Shown here one piece after another: positions 14,315-27,400 of a stretch of 64,000 bases of DNA. Where the stretch lies: NCBI RefSeq assembly GCF_901000735.1, contig NC_081541.1:35048060-35112059 (forward strand), read 5' to 3'. The position numbers and the translations under genes are program-made. Source of the stretch: Corylus avellana (lineage: Eukaryota > Streptophyta > Magnoliopsida > Fagales > Betulaceae). The notes under the pieces were generated by a model that was not told the origin of the DNA, did no database searches, and worked only from the letters and a program-made list of their open reading frames with translations. Position 1 is the first letter of the stretch. Every line of letters begins with the position of its first letter.

Positions 14315-15906
14315 GTATGATATTTCTTTGTTACTTATTAAGGCTGACAATTTTTGATATGACTCGTGAATCGGACACAAATTCAAAACGAAATTAAAAA
14401 GTTATGGTTGAAGAGTTTGACGCGTTTAATTCAATAGGTCGGATTATGATTGACCTATATAGTCTTATACTCATGCTTCGACACAATTCGAACCTGATAC
14501 GCAAAATAATGATAGATAATTCTTAGCAACACAAATCTAATACAAAATTTTTATACGTATTCTATACATTTTTTTAACAATTTTAAATCTTAATGAATTT
14601 TTGTTCAGGAAAAGAAAAACCTAGCTAGTTTATTTTTTAATAATTAGTCATGTACGTTTCTGTAATTTTGTCTCGATTCTTACAGTTACACAAAATGGGC
14701 AAATTGATTCTTGGACACCAAGTCATCGTTTGAAATTCAAAGATTAGAATGTGTATATATATATACATAGAGAGAGAGAGAGAGTGCCACAATGCTGCTA
14801 AAACATTCAACCATCTGAGGTCCCAAGTTATTTATTCCTTTCAGGCTGTGAGTTATTCCCACTACTTTCGATCGAGCTGCTTTGTTTATATTACCAGGCT
14901 TCAACAACTGCGATCATCAGGTATATTTCACTTCTTATCATTTTTGTTTTTGTAATTTACTCAAGAAACTTTTACGAAATCGAGTCAGAAAAGTGTTCTG
15001 ATATGACGTAGATGTGAAAATAATTTTTAGTGTTTTGTGTTTTGAAAAGAGAATACAAAAGCGGAAAGAAAAAAAGAAAATGTTGTTAAACAACTCTTTT
15101 GGGATTATATTAAACCTTCTATCTTTGTAAATCAAAGGGTTTTTGGTAGTATTTTTCTTTCATTTTTCTGGGGTTTTGCCGTTTTGGTGTTCAACCATTT
15201 TTAGAACAAAGCTTTCTTTTTTATCAAACTAATATATATATCAATTTTATGGAGTGAATTATATTGCTTGAAATGGATGGGAGGAAAACCCTGCAACTCT
15301 AGAGAAAACGTAGGGAGAAAAGAATTGTGGGGCTTCTCTTACAATTTATCTTCAATTATATATATCGATCCCTTGAAGTGACAAAATCATATGCCCTTCG
15401 TATGTATAACTTGTTTCTTCAAAGCTTCTCAACAAGAACAAGTGGTGTTCCATAAAAACAGTAGTAAAGCTAGCTTGAATATTTGCGTGGAACCCTTTTT
15501 CAGCATTGCAATTTTATTTATTCTTTTGCGTGCTTTTAATGCTTTTTGATGATTCAGATCGATTTCAAGCTTATCCTTATTTATTTTTAAAACAAAAAAA
15601 GAAAAAAAGAAAAAAAAAAACAAGGATCACATATCGTCAGATCCTCAAACCAGGCAGTGGGTATTATGGTCATTGACAGCATTAATATACAATAATCTTT
15701 GCGTCCCCATGTAAGCCCACGTAACTCGACATTAAAAAAAAAAAAAAAAAATTTGATATTACACACGTTTTTTCTACATCTCATTTACATAAATTATTAT
15801 TATACTAATTACATTAATAAGAGACGTATCGAAACAGGCCGGGCGACGGCGACTATACCCTTCGGGTTTTGAAAATTTTCATACTGTTAATTGATGTGTC
15901 GTGTTT

Positions 15907-15941
<35 letters not shown>

Positions 15942-16880
15942 CATTTAAACACATGCTAATATATAATTAGTGTAAAATGGGTATAATAGAGTATTCATTA
16001 ATTAATTATTTTTATGTTTGTGTTACACAGAACACTTTTCGAACAAACAAAGAAAAAAAACCCTAACAAAAATGGCTATCTTTTAGGTGACTTCCGCAGC
16101 AATTAAGTGATTTAGTGCGCTTGTTTTTCTCACTCGGGAATACTTCTTTTTGACTTTCTGTGCAATTAATAGGGTTTGTTTTTCTCATATCAAGGCAAAA
16201 GTCAAAAGTCTTTGAGCTGAAACCTCTGCCGCCTTCCATAATTTCTCTCTGCCTGGAAACCGTTGCTTTGCGCGTTAAATTCGCGTTTCAGATTGTCCAA
16301 CCCTCTCAGGTTTCTAATGCGTGCAAGATATTCTCAAATCTCCAACACCCCACATATTTCTTGGTCCTAGACGGTACCTCTTCGTTCTTCGTTCACCTCA
16401 AGTTCTCACACACCCGTGCTTTCACGTTTCTTTCCTTATTTTGAACAAATCCCGTCACTTATCTCATCCATTTTCTTTGTCGGTCATAAACTCGTTCCAG
16501 TTTGATTATTAATTGCTAAGCTTCCTAATTCTATCTCCTTTTTCTGGGACTAAATATCCTTTTTGGTCGTTAAAGTTATCTTTCATTCGGTGATTTGTGG
16601 TGATAAGATTTGCCAAGTGTGATGCCCTGGGAGGCTCATATTTTTTTAGTTTGGTGAAGTGGGTTTGTTCTCATACCTTTATTTATTCTTATAAATAAGC
16701 TGGGATATATAGGATTTTGCTCATAAATTGAGTTTTCAGAAATTGGGTTTTCATTTTCTGTCTTGGCAAGGAACTTGTTTGTTGAATTCATGGCTTTTGC
16801 ATAGAGGAAAAAAAAAAAAAAAGAAGTTTAAATACAGGGGATTTGAATCTGGTTTTTGTTCTTTTCTTTTCTTGCTAGCT
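14216..16880. other. AT-rich intergenic region and UPF0496 promoter
   Basis: No gene was recognised. Microsatellites are present: AC followed by AT near 14275-14315, GA near 14768-14784, and AT near 15908-15940. The part from about 16100 to 16880 is richer in pyrimidine tracts and probably includes the promoter and leader of the UPF0496 gene. The reading frame of that gene stays open upstream to an ATG at 16728, but the family start is at 16881. Confidence 0.5.
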
Positions 16881-18014
16881 ATGGGAGGCAATATGAGCAA
16901 GAAGACCCATGAAACGTCGTCGTCGTCGTCGTCTGCTGTAAATCTCAATCCAAATTTACAGTACACAACTGAATTGAGCTCCTATGAGGCGGCTTGCAAG
17001 CTCGACGCCGATTTGCAATACTTCGACACCACCCTTCAAGCACGAACCAATCAGGTGATCAACTCTCTTGCGGTAGGAGTTGAAGTGCGAGCCCTTTCAT
17101 TTGATTCTTTGAAAGAAGTCACAGAATGTCTCCTGGAGATGAACCAGGAGGTCGTTAAAGTTATATTGGAATGCAAGAAAGATATATGGAAGAATCAGGA
17201 GCTGTTTGAGCTCGTCGAGGAGTACTTCGAGAATAGTTTGCAGACTCTAGATTTCTGCACAGCATTGGAGAAATGCCTGAAGCGAGCTCGGGATAATCAG
17301 CTGTTGATTCTTGTCGCGCTTCAGAAGTTTGATGAAGAAACTGAAATGGGAGGGAAGAGGTATGAGAGGACTAAGCAGGAGTTGAAGAATTTCAAGGAGG
17401 CTGGTGACCCTTTCACCCAAGAATTTTTCCAAATCTTTGAGTCTGTGTATAAGCACCAGATACTTATGCTTGAGAAGCTGCAACTCCGGAAGAACAAGCT
17501 CGATAAGAAGCTTAGGTACATTCATGTTTGGAGGAAGGTTTCAAGTATAATTTTTGTTGCTACATTTGCTGCCGTGTTGATTTGCTCTGTTGTGGCCGCA
17601 GCCATGGCGGCTCCGCCAGTTGCAGCAGCTTTGGCTGCTGCTACTGCTATTCCTGTGGGCTCAATGGGAAAGTGGATTGACTCTTTGTGGAAGAACTATG
17701 AAAATGCTTTGAAAGGACAGAAGGAAGTGATTAGCTCGATGCAAGTTGGTACCTATGTTGCCATTAAGGACTTGGACAACATCCGGGTTCTCATCGACCG
17801 GTTGGAAATCGAGATCGAGTCGCTCTTGCAGATTGCAGAGCTCGCCATTGAGGAAGAAGCAGTGAAGATTGCAATAGATGAGATTAAGAAGAAGCTGGGA
17901 GTGTTTATGAAAAATGTTGAGGATTTGGGGATGCAAGCTGATACTTGCAGCCGGGACATTAGAAGGGCAAGAACTGTGGTTCTGCAGAGGATCATAAAAC
18001 ATACCAACAACTAA
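16881..18014 (+). CDS. UPF0496 (DUF677, AT14A-like) membrane-associated protein
   Basis: A single-exon frame of 377 residues. I chose the ATG at 16881 because MGGNMSKK with a Gly at position 2 fits the family start. The in-frame ATG at 16728 would add a basic, low-complexity 51-residue leader. A serine run (about residues 13-18, coded by TCG repeats) is followed by the family core with [14 protein letters not shown] (about 33-46). A hydrophobic Ala-rich stretch at about residues 221-258 ([20 protein letters not shown]) could cross or dip into the membrane, and long helices with coiled-coil character follow. Arabidopsis relatives (At4g34320 and At2g18630 type) are associated with the plasma membrane and have no known enzymatic activity. 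No damage is seen. Confidence 0.9.
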   Translation: MGGNMSKKTHETSSSSSSAVNLNPNLQYTTELSSYEAACKLDADLQYFDTTLQARTNQVINSLAVGVEVRALSFDSLKEVTECLLEMNQEVVKVILECKKDIWKNQELFELVEEYFENSLQTLDFCTALEKCLKRARDNQLLILVALQKFDEETEMGGKRYERTKQELKNFKEAGDPFTQEFFQIFESVYKHQILMLEKLQLRKNKLDKKLRYIHVWRKVSSIIFVATFAAVLICSVVAAAMAAPPVAAALAAATAIPVGSMGKWIDSLWKNYENALKGQKEVISSMQVGTYVAIKDLDNIRVLIDRLEIEIESLLQIAELAIEEEAVKIAIDEIKKKLGVFMKNVEDLGMQADTCSRDIRRARTVVLQRIIKHTNN

Positions 18015-19082
18015 AATATGATCCATGCATGGTAACTGTTGTTATGTTAGTACCTTTTTTTTATATTTATGGTTTATGATGATGATATTCCTTGATTCTT
18101 AGGTTGTATCTTGAATCCACACTAATGGATTCATGTTCAAGAAAATAATGTAAGACTGGTATTCGATTTCATTCATTCTATGCATGTTTAGGGAACAATT
18201 GTACGTTGTTTCTGTTTGGACCATGTTCATAGTTTTTCAAAATAGTCATTAAATAGTAGATCGCAGATTTTGTATTAAATGTTGGGTTCTTGTAAATATT
18301 GTAGGACAAACAAAAGGACCATTCATGTAATTTGAGGAGAAAAATACTCGAGATACTGCAATTTTTACTACAATCTTTTTACAAACTAACATGACACCTT
18401 ATAATTGGTGAAATAATTAAAAGGGTATGTTAACAAGTCATTCACTAACTTGTTTAATTATTTTGCCAATTACGAATTATCACATCAGTTTATAAGAAAA
18501 TTTAAAGTAAAATTTGTAATACCTGTAGCATCATTCATTTTGAGAATTACAAATTTCTTCAATTCAATAGGGTAGATTTGGGAAGCTCAACGCAAGTTTC
18601 TGCTGAAACTTTTGCGCCAAACATTTACATAATGCAAGCTTATGAGATCAAGGTGATGAGGGAAAAGAATGGCAAAAGAAAAGAAACTCTCAAGTGAGAT
18701 TGAAACCTTGAGAAATCTTTTAGTGAGACTAAAATATAGCATGTTGGAACACCATTAAACTCAAAAGCTTAAGCCTATGAGTTTGAACTAAACGATACTG
18801 GCATATTTCCAATGTGGAACTCAATCTTTTTCCACTCGCACGTATATACTCAACAAAAACAAGGGGAGGATACATACAACTTATGCGTTTATGGAATATT
18901 CAATGATTGTACATACACATTGTGAATTACTTAGGAATTTGTCTCAATTATGGATATAACTACACTTGAGACGAAAAACATCAACCTTTGGGTTCGAGCC
19001 CTACTACAAAATTACGACAACAGAACTCAGTGTTGGTACATGTTTACGGTGCCTGCTCAATACAGTATAATTTGCAATGAGA
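18015..19082. other. Intergenic, between convergent UPF0496 and LPAT genes
   Basis: AT-rich, with the 3' UTRs of the two genes pointing toward each other. A weak LTR-end-like patch lies on the minus strand near 18735-18785 (GGCTTAAGCTTTTGAGTTTA). No reading frame is worth noting. Confidence 0.5.
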
Positions 19083-22000
19083 CTAAGCTTTCAAAAGCCC
19101 AACAATTGGCAGTGGTCGGATATTAAAGTAAGTTGCAGTTGCGAGATAAGCACAGGCCAAAGATACATACATTTTGAACCAGATGGAGGAGAAAAAGGTG
19201 AAGAACGTACAAATGCTGGTCAAGACAAGAACTGCCACAGTATTAACAAGGCACTTCATTGTGGAAAGATCCCCTTCTGTTCCTTGATAAGGAAAATGGC
19301 CTTGAATATAAAAATTGGAAAGTAACTGGTCTTTGAGACGGAAAGTATCCATTAACCAACTAGAAATCTTGTCTTCAGATGTTGGGATAGCGTCAAGAGG
19401 GACCCGTCGAACATGAACATGAACTTCAGAAGGGTCCACCCCAAAGACATTGTCCAAGAAAGATGGACAGCGATGCTTGTAGCCAATGGTTACATCATAA
19501 ACTGCAGTAAATACAAATCCATTTAGATATTAAGGAGTAACCACAAGAAAGTCATCAAGGATGAAATTGCTAAAATTATCGATCATGTATGGGTAAGAGC
19601 TTAAATAAATAGTAGTGACCTTTCATATGAAATGCTGGCATGAGTCAGCATATAAGAGAAAAGCTCTTGTAGCCTTGTAGGTTGGATTAAATAAGATACA
19701 ATCTAAACAATAAAGCAGATCATACATGCTTAGTTCCTTTCACTTCAATTATGTAGTATCCTTTATTCCCTCATTTCTATACTGGAAAACATATCACCAT
19801 AAAGTGATAAAATTCAATCAAACTTAATAACTTAGAAAAAGGATCCCACTACTGCATATAAAAATGAACAGCCATCACAAAGCATGTATAGATCTTGTAA
19901 TGTTGAGAATCCAAATACCGTTGAATCTGTCCTCATCATCTCAAATGTTAAAAGGTCATACTAGTAACAAAAATTGTCAGGAAAAGCTTGGCTGGAAACA
20001 CAATAAGTTTGATCATGAATAATCACAATGAGAGAACATTTCAAAATATAAACTCACAACGGCTGCAAAGCACCTCAAGGTCCAATGTCTGACTAAAGCC
20101 CCACAACTATCCACAAAGCCAATGCCTCCAATAGCTTTGATTATAAGAATGAGAGATACTTACTAAAAAAAAAAAAAATATTATAAGAATGAGAGGCACT
20201 GTTCCTAACCCATATAAAGCAACGCTATGCAGATGCTTGCTTTTATGGCATACAACTATAGGAAGAAACAAGCAGAGCTCAATTTTTTTTTGAGATAGTG
20301 AGGTGAGACAACAATCTATACTTTCCTATGGTTCTCATATTCTTTTCTTAACTTCCACAAATTGTCATCAACAAGATACACATCAGTTGCTATAGAAACT
20401 CTAGGTTTAAAAGCATTTTACACCTATTACATGTTGAATCTGTCCTCATCATCTCAAATGTTAAAAGGTCATACTAGTAACAAAAATTGTCAGGAAAAGC
20501 TTGGCTGGAAACACAATAAGTCTGATCATGAATAATCACAATGAGAGAACATTTCAAAATATAAACTCACAACGGCTGCAAAGCACCTCAAGGTCCAATG
20601 TCTGACTAAAGCCCCACAACTATCCACAAGGCCAATGCCTCCAACAGCTTTGATTATAAGAATGAGAGATACTTACTAAAAAAAAAAAAAAGATTATAAG
20701 AATGAGAGGCACTGTTCCTAACCCATATAAAGCAACCCTATGCAGATGCTTGCTTTTATGGCATACAACTATAGGAAGAAACAAGCAGAGCTCAATTTTT
20801 TTTTGAGATAGTGAGGTGAGACAACAATCTATACTTTCCTATGGTACTCATATTCTTTTCTTAACTTCCACAAATTGTCATCAACAAGATACACAAAATT
20901 GTCATCAACAAGATACACATCAGTTGCTATAGAAACTCTAGGTTTAAAAGCATTTTACACCTATTACATGTTTGAAAGCAACAATAAAGAAAAAAAATTT
21001 GTGAGTAGTAGCAGAAGTTTAAGAATGCGGCCATTGACCAGGAATGAAAACATGATAGATCATCGAAATGCTAACCCAGGAAAATTCTATAAAACTTTCA
21101 CTCAGATTTTAATGAACAATAGTTAATAAAGAGTGGATCAACAAACATTAATCCATTTACACACACATATAAGACAACCTGCATCCAAAGAGCCCCTCAA
21201 CTCCTCCAAGCAGGTGCAGAAGCCCTTAGTTTTCGGAAGCAACACATTTTTTAGGATTGGTAGGCCCCTTTCAGCAGCATATTTTTGACTCCGAATGCAT
21301 TTCTGATCACTACACAAGAGAGATGGAGGAAATTATAAGACATTACTAGAAATATGGATAAGAAATAGGACACAGGAAGATACATTTCTATCATGGTACA
21401 CACTATGATGTTTTCAAGAAAAGGATGAAAACAAGATGCACACATGGAATTTACAAATGACAGCCTAAGGTTGCATTGTTATGCACCCTAAAATTTCCAG
21501 AGAAAACCACAAAATTATCATACACCCACATAATACATCTTGTTGATTCTTTTCAGATCATACCAAGTCTTATCGAAGCAAAAAGAGAGAGTAAGAAGAA
21601 AAAATACAAGATATTACGTGAAATTTGTGCCTTCTGGGAAAAGAGCAAGCCACAGGGGATCTTGAGGATCTTTAAATGTGGAAAGCATTTGGCGCACGAC
21701 AGATTCATCAACCTCCCACTTCCTCTCCACTGGGATGAACTCCAATATGTTAAATCCCCAACCAAACAATGGTAATTTCATCAAAGTGCTCTTAAGAATA
21801 TACTTTATGTATCCCAGGCATCCCTTCCGCAATGCAAGGTCCCACAAGTACATCCAATCAACCTCAGTTCTATGGTTTGCAATAAGTAAAACGCGTTCCC
21901 TTGCAGGAACAGTTTCCCCAGAGAAAACAACTTTAGTCTTGTTTATTTTTTCAAAGAGAAAAGGCCACAAAGCTAGCCAAGCACCAAAGAAAAAGGACGT

Positions 22001-22189
22001 TGCTTTCCTGCTGTAATGTATGCTGAAAAGTCGCAACATAACAGCACTCATAAAGCCAAAATACACCAACATAACGAACGCTGTTGAAAGTAGCACCAGT
22101 ATACACATCAAACCCCTACACAACCTTAGTGGAGTAAAATCACGAAGCCTTTTTCCCTCATTTGAACTTAGATGCTTAAGATCTTCCAT
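19083..22189 (-). CDS. LPAT5: 1-acyl-sn-glycerol-3-phosphate acyltransferase, LPAT4/5 type
   Basis: Three exons join in phase: 22189-21618, 21309-21179 and 19501-19083 (TAG), for 373 residues, close to Arabidopsis LPAT5 (about 375). The enzyme acylates lysophosphatidic acid to phosphatidic acid at the ER. Seen in the protein: an N-terminal hydrophobic segment (about 27-53), the catalytic NHRTEVD box (His106, Asp111), [10 protein letters not shown], and the FPEGT acyl-acceptor motif (184-188). Exon 2 gives [19 protein letters not shown]-terminal hydrophobic pair of segments comes from exon 3. The start at 22189 gives [12 protein letters not shown]; the frame stays open for 20 more codons upstream without family similarity. 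Intron 2 contains a tandem duplication. The gene is divergent from the PLAA-like gene, as in Arabidopsis. LPAT4 versus LPAT5 is not resolved. Confidence 0.92.
19920..20970. repeat. Tandem duplication, about 513 bp unit, in LPAT intron 2
   Basis: Bases 19920-20432 recur at 20433-20970 with only scattered mismatches. The second unit has an additional 24-base internal duplication around ACAAAATTGTCATCAACAAG near 20880-20920. Both units contain the same short retroposon footprint, so that insertion came before the duplication. All of it is spliced out. Confidence 0.9.
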
Positions 22190-24433
22190 GCGCTCTAAAA
22201 TGTAATTACAACCTCCCGTCCAAGGTAGCTGCAGCACCTGGGTAACCACTTGTCTTAGATAACTTACCTACTCAAGATGTTCTTAATGGTATGATCAGCT
22301 CTCAGAGACTCATCAATTGTGGAAAGAGAATATGTAGATGAACAAGCTCCTGATAGTGAAACAAGGGTATCATACAATGAATCACAGTCTTGATTTGAGT
22401 GCTGACAAAATCCAGGTCGTGCGATCTAGTAGTGGATTAGTTAAGATAAAATACCCTCACAGGAGGGGAATTTATCAAAATTTTGGCCACTGCATCTGCA
22501 CAACAAAGGCATGTAAGGAAGCTATCCGTGGAATGGGGAGAGCCAGGACACTAACGAATTATCCTGCAGAAAGAGAGCCAGGAAGAGACTGAGCAAAGTC
22601 ACGTGTCATGCAAGATAAATATGTGTGGTAAGCTCAGGAAAATTGTTCTAAGAGCGTATTCATATGCAATGATATGCTCAAAAACTGGAAATTCATTAAC
22701 ATGGAATAGCAGCAAAAATAGCACAACTTGCAAAATGTGAAAGCTCTTGACAGCCAGAAGCTTTAGTTTTTATTAAAATTTCGACAAACAAATTAGCCCA
22801 TTGATTGTCACTTCTATAGCATAAATATCCATAGAATATAAGCTTACGTATCACTTTGATACAGCTTGTAATCAAGGGAAGCTGAATCTTGCCAAATTGC
22901 TGAAACTATATAGCCAGTTCTATGCAAGTTGCTCCCCATGAAGTAACATTATATTAGTGCATTTCTCTTCCTATGAATTGCAACAAGTCTATCGAAACCA
23001 TTGTAGCTCACCCCCCTTCCAAAGCATATTTAAAGGAAATAGATAAAATATGTAGCCATCTGTGAACTCGTATCTAGACCATAAAAACCAAATATCCTAG
23101 AGTGACAGATAGATGCAGAAGAACCACTTCCAATCAAGAATGCCACGCCCATTGAAGTATTGAATGAGCTTTGAAGCATATAAGCTACAAAGACAAATCA
23201 AATTCGATATCATATGGGGCCCAAATGAAATTAACTGACAAAAAAAAAAAAAAAAAAAAAAAAAAACCTCAATCAATGATGGGGGGCAAAAGCTATTAGA
23301 ATCTCACACTCAAATACTCAATAATCAATTAGTTTACTCCTCATTTCCAAAACCACAAGGCATCCAAATTCCAAACCTTCACTCAAAAGATAAAGAGAAA
23401 CCCAAATCAAATTTACATTATTTTATCAAATAAAAAATAAAAAATAAAAAACGTATTGAACTACTTTAATAGATAAATATTCCAACACATTCCCAAAACA
23501 GACAGCGCACATTTATTTCTATTATGAAGCTCTACCTAACCTCGTACTTCACTTTCTTTGTATATTCCCAAGTATCCAAAATAAGTAATAAAGCAGGACA
23601 TCACAATCTTAATCCAAGGAGAAACGTGATCCAAATAGAAACCAACGGATCTGAATCAGATTCCATTACGAAATGTAAATGCATGTAAACCCCACTTGGT
23701 CGCCGAGAAAAGCAAGCAAAAGTGAAGTGCACAAAACATCGAATCTCAGTTTGGCTTTGCTTTTGCTTTCCAGAGCATGAAAGGATTCAACCGAGCCATT
23801 GCTTCTGAGTTACTTTTTGGATCAGATGGAGCTTCTGAGCAATAAACGAAGATTCGAAGTTTCGGGTATCTTTTTACCTCTTTGGCATTTCGCGCATTTT
23901 CTCGGCAACCAAACGGGGTTTTAGCCTGCACAGAGTCATAGGAATGAGAGAGTTGCTTACGAATTTGAGAAGGAAAAGTCTGCTTCTTGAATCTTGGTGC
24001 TTCTACAAAGCTCCAAGCATCCGAGAGACTGTGGACCTATCAACTACGAGGCCCTGGCTTGAACCTTACGAGTTTTGCCACGAATCCCCTGCTAGATTCT
24101 TCTTCTTCTGTTTTCAAATGAATGAAGTGCCACCAATAACGCCGTTCACCTGTAACGATATCTCGTCCTGTACGTAACTGCGTTACCCACACATTTTCAC
24201 ATAATTTTTAAAATAACAATTGGATCATAAATAAATATATGAGAAGCCCAGGCTGGGAAAATGTGAGCTGAAGCCTGGGGAAATGTGGGCTGGATTGAGT
24301 GGGCCCAGTAGGCCTCGGCCCACGATCGCCCCTTTGGTGTTTATGAGTCTTTACTTGATGCTTACTTCGCTTCCTTGTTTGCTTCGCTCCAAAACCCCAC
24401 TCTTTCTCCCTCTGTAGAGCTCCAAACTCTCTC
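22190..24433. other. Divergent intergenic region, LPAT and PLAA-like promoters
   Basis: The 2.2 kb between the two start codons holds no recognisable protein gene. A 27-base A run lies near 23240-23266. The reading frames at 23746-23931 (minus) and 23944-24177 (plus) show no known domain. Leader exons of LPAT may lie here but cannot be fixed from sequence. Confidence 0.6.
24300..24322 (+). promoter_or_regulatory. Site II-type TGGGCC/GGCCCA motifs before the PLAA-like gene
   Basis: Overlapping TGGGCC and GGCCCA at 24300-24307 and a second GGCCCA at 24317-24322 lie about 110-135 bases before the start codon. Clusters of this motif are bound by TCP factors and mark housekeeping and growth-related plant genes. 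No experimental support is available here. Confidence 0.5.
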
Positions 24434-27400
24434 ATGGAGATCGATCCCAAAGAGTACCAATTGCGCTGCGAACTCCGAGGCCACGAAGACGATGTAAGAT
24501 CTTTTTCAAACTCATAACATTGTCAAATCATTTTCCGATTTTTTTTTTTTTTTTTTTTTTTTTTTTCAAATTCGATAATCTTCGTCACTTCTAAGTTGCT
24601 CTGAGCTTGTAAAGATTGCTAATCCTCAATTTTAATGTATAACTTTCTAATTTTTCTTTTCAAGTTTATAGCTATTCTCTGAATTGATTTAAACTCGTGA
24701 AGATTAGCATTGGCAAACGCGTTTAATTTGTGTTGAAATTGAATTCGATGTTGTGTAAAATGCGATGACTAGGTACGTGGGATTTGTGTGTGTGGAAATG
24801 CGGGCATAGCGACGTCGTCTCGGGACCGGACCGTGCGGTTCTGGTCCCCGGACACGTCGGACGAGCGCAAGTACGCGGCATCGAAGATTCTGCTGGGGCA
24901 CACCAGCTTCGTGGGCCCGTTGGCGTGGATTTTTCCGAACGAGGAGTTCCCGGAGGGCGCTATCGTGTCCGGCGGCATGGACACGCTTGTTCTGGTGTGG
25001 GACTTGAGGACCGGTGAGAAGGTGCGGACGCTGGAAGGTCACCAATTGCAGGTGACTGGGGTTGCGTTGGATGATGGCGACATTGTGTCGGGCTCGGTTG
25101 ATTGGTGAGTTTGTCTCCCCCATTGTCGATGCGCAAACACTTGATTTTCTTACCAATTTTGTGCTTGAGCGGAATTTTTGTGTAAGATTGCTAGGATGAC
25201 ATGACTAATCAACCAATCTTGTGGTAAACAGGAATCAGTAAGTGTGTATTTCAAAGACTGTGTTGTTAACTTGTTGAGTTGATAATTAAGAGTGGTGTAA
25301 ACCTCAGCTGATTTGCAAGTGTTTACACTGAGGAATTTTGTTTCCAAGGCTACGAAAAGAAAATATTGTTTCTCGATATTATTTGAGCTGGTTCTCCTCC
25401 AACCCCCCTCCCTCTTCTCAATGAATGTTTTTAGTCATAGAAAAATTAGCTGGTTCAATCTTTACTTTTTATTTTTATTTTTTTTGGTTGAGCGGACATT
25501 TATTTGAGAAGTGCCGAGTGGCATAACTCAACTACATTATCATGTATGAGAAGACTGCCAAAGGCCCAAATAAAAAAGAACAAATTTAAAATTTAAAAAG
25601 TCAATAAAATGGAAAATAGGAAAGAGATGCCTGCTGTCTACTCTTATGAGAAGCGTATCAAAGCAACTTTTAGATCACTTATGGAGCTTTCTAGACATAT
25701 GAAGAGTCAATAAGGGGACTATTCTTTGAACTGCACAACTTGCTATTGGTAATTTCTTAGCAAAAACTGCTCCCCTCTGTGCTTTGATTAAGTATACATT
25801 ATTTATCAACAGAAAAAACAATTTCTTAGCAAAAACTGCGCAATTATTGTGTCAATCAGACAATAAAAGAACAAATTTTGTCACTTGGTTAATCATTGAC
25901 CACATATAATGTAGTTTTTTTTTTGTCAGAATATCCATGCTATTTGAATTGTACTTTTTATTTCCAATACACAATATATTGTTTGTGTATTTCCATTTGT
26001 TGGGTTTTAATTGCAATTTATGGTTATACACATATTTTCTTAATAATTTGAGTTAGGATCTGAATTGGATTCTTTGTGCAGTACTTTAAGACGTTGGAGA
26101 AATGGACAATCTATAGAATTCTGGGATGGTCATAAGGCACCAATCCAAGCAGTTATAAAGCTGCCTTCAGGCGAGCTTGTTACGGGTATAACATATTCAG
26201 TATATGGCTGATATGCTAGATATTTAGATATCAGATTCACATGCTTAGATCCAATTATTGCTTTGAGTAACAGCTTATGGTGTTGATTTGTTTTCTGCCA
26301 TGATTTAGGTTCAAGTGATACAACTTTAAAACTTTGGAGAGGAAAGACATGTATACGCACTTTTGTTGGGCATACTGGTATGTTTCTTCTTTCACTTTCC
26401 TTTCCTTAATCATACTTTATAATCTTCAAATAGTTGAAATCATGTAGGGAATCAAAATAAATGTAGAATTTGCCAACATTGTTTTGAATTTTTCCCCTCT
26501 ATAAGCCAGAAGTGGAAGATACTCTTCATAACGCCTGGATTTTAATGATATATAATTGGTTAAAATTTTTATGTACATAATCCTCTCAATTTTAGTCCTA
26601 TACATGGTGTAATCACTAAAAAATGTGGAGATGACGCTCCTTTTACTTAGTGGGATAAGATTTTTGGCCTTCTAGGTAGTTGTAACACTTTTATTACTTT
26701 TAAAAAGGTGTGAGAGTCTTGCCAAGGAGCTCTAGCTCAATAGCACCTTCTCCCCGTTTTAAAAAATGGTGAAGGTTGAGAAGGGAGGTCTGAGACCCAT
26801 TGGGTGCTTTTGTTACTTACTAATGAATAAAAATGTGAGAGCCTCAAAATTTTGGGGTCTTTCCTAGGCAAGGATTGGGCTCAAAATCTCAAAGTTTTGT
26901 GAAGCTGATCTGTCAGATTGTGAGTTATGCACCTCATACCCTTAAGATTTGCTTCACTCCCCCCCCCCCCCCTGGCGGACTTCATAGTTCTTTGGAATAA
27001 TTAGATTATGGATGCTACTTATCAAAAAATAATTAGATTATGGATGTTATTTGATTGTCATTGTAATTGATTTGGGCTTATTCATAAATGTAATAATGGT
27101 ATGGCTTGACTTAAGAATGATGGGAGAGATGTATGTTATGCTTGACAGTGTATGTTGTTAGTGGTGGCCAATGAGCTGTAGCTCAAATGGTACTTCCTCC
27201 CTTTGTAGCAACGTTTAGGGTGAGGTTGTGGATTCAAGTCCCATTTACCAATAAAAAAATGTATGTTGTTAGTAGTGATAATTACACCTGCTTACAATTC
27301 ATAATACCAATTATCTGACCTACAGGATAGATATTTGAATTAGAACATGCTTGTTTACTCCCATGAAATGCAAAATCCTGTGAAAGCTTTTCAAGTGTGA

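Larger units (their letters stand above)
21345..25599. repeat. Second copy of the 4.25 kb duplicated segment
   Basis: The partner of 1-4255. Here the sequence runs on without a break into the rest of both genes: exons 2 and 3 of LPAT to the left, exon 3 onward of the WD40 gene to the right. This is the authentic context. Confidence 0.95.

Noticed and set aside
14275..14315. CRISPR-like or satellite array
   Set aside because: A simple AC/AT dinucleotide run without spacers; no CRISPR array is expected or seen in this nuclear plant DNA.
16728..16880. Upstream in-frame ATG of the UPF0496 gene as the true start
   Set aside because: It would add a basic, low-complexity leader that includes a lysine run encoded by a poly-A tract; the family start motif is at 16881.
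20875..21126. 83-codon plus-strand frame with a repeated SSTRYT motif
   Set aside because: The repeat comes from the 24-bp tandem duplication inside LPAT intron 2; no protein similarity.
27167..27260. A tRNA gene on the basis of box A and box B motifs
   Set aside because: No cloverleaf with paired acceptor stem can be formed, and the unit has an A-rich tail and target-site duplication, so it is a SINE.
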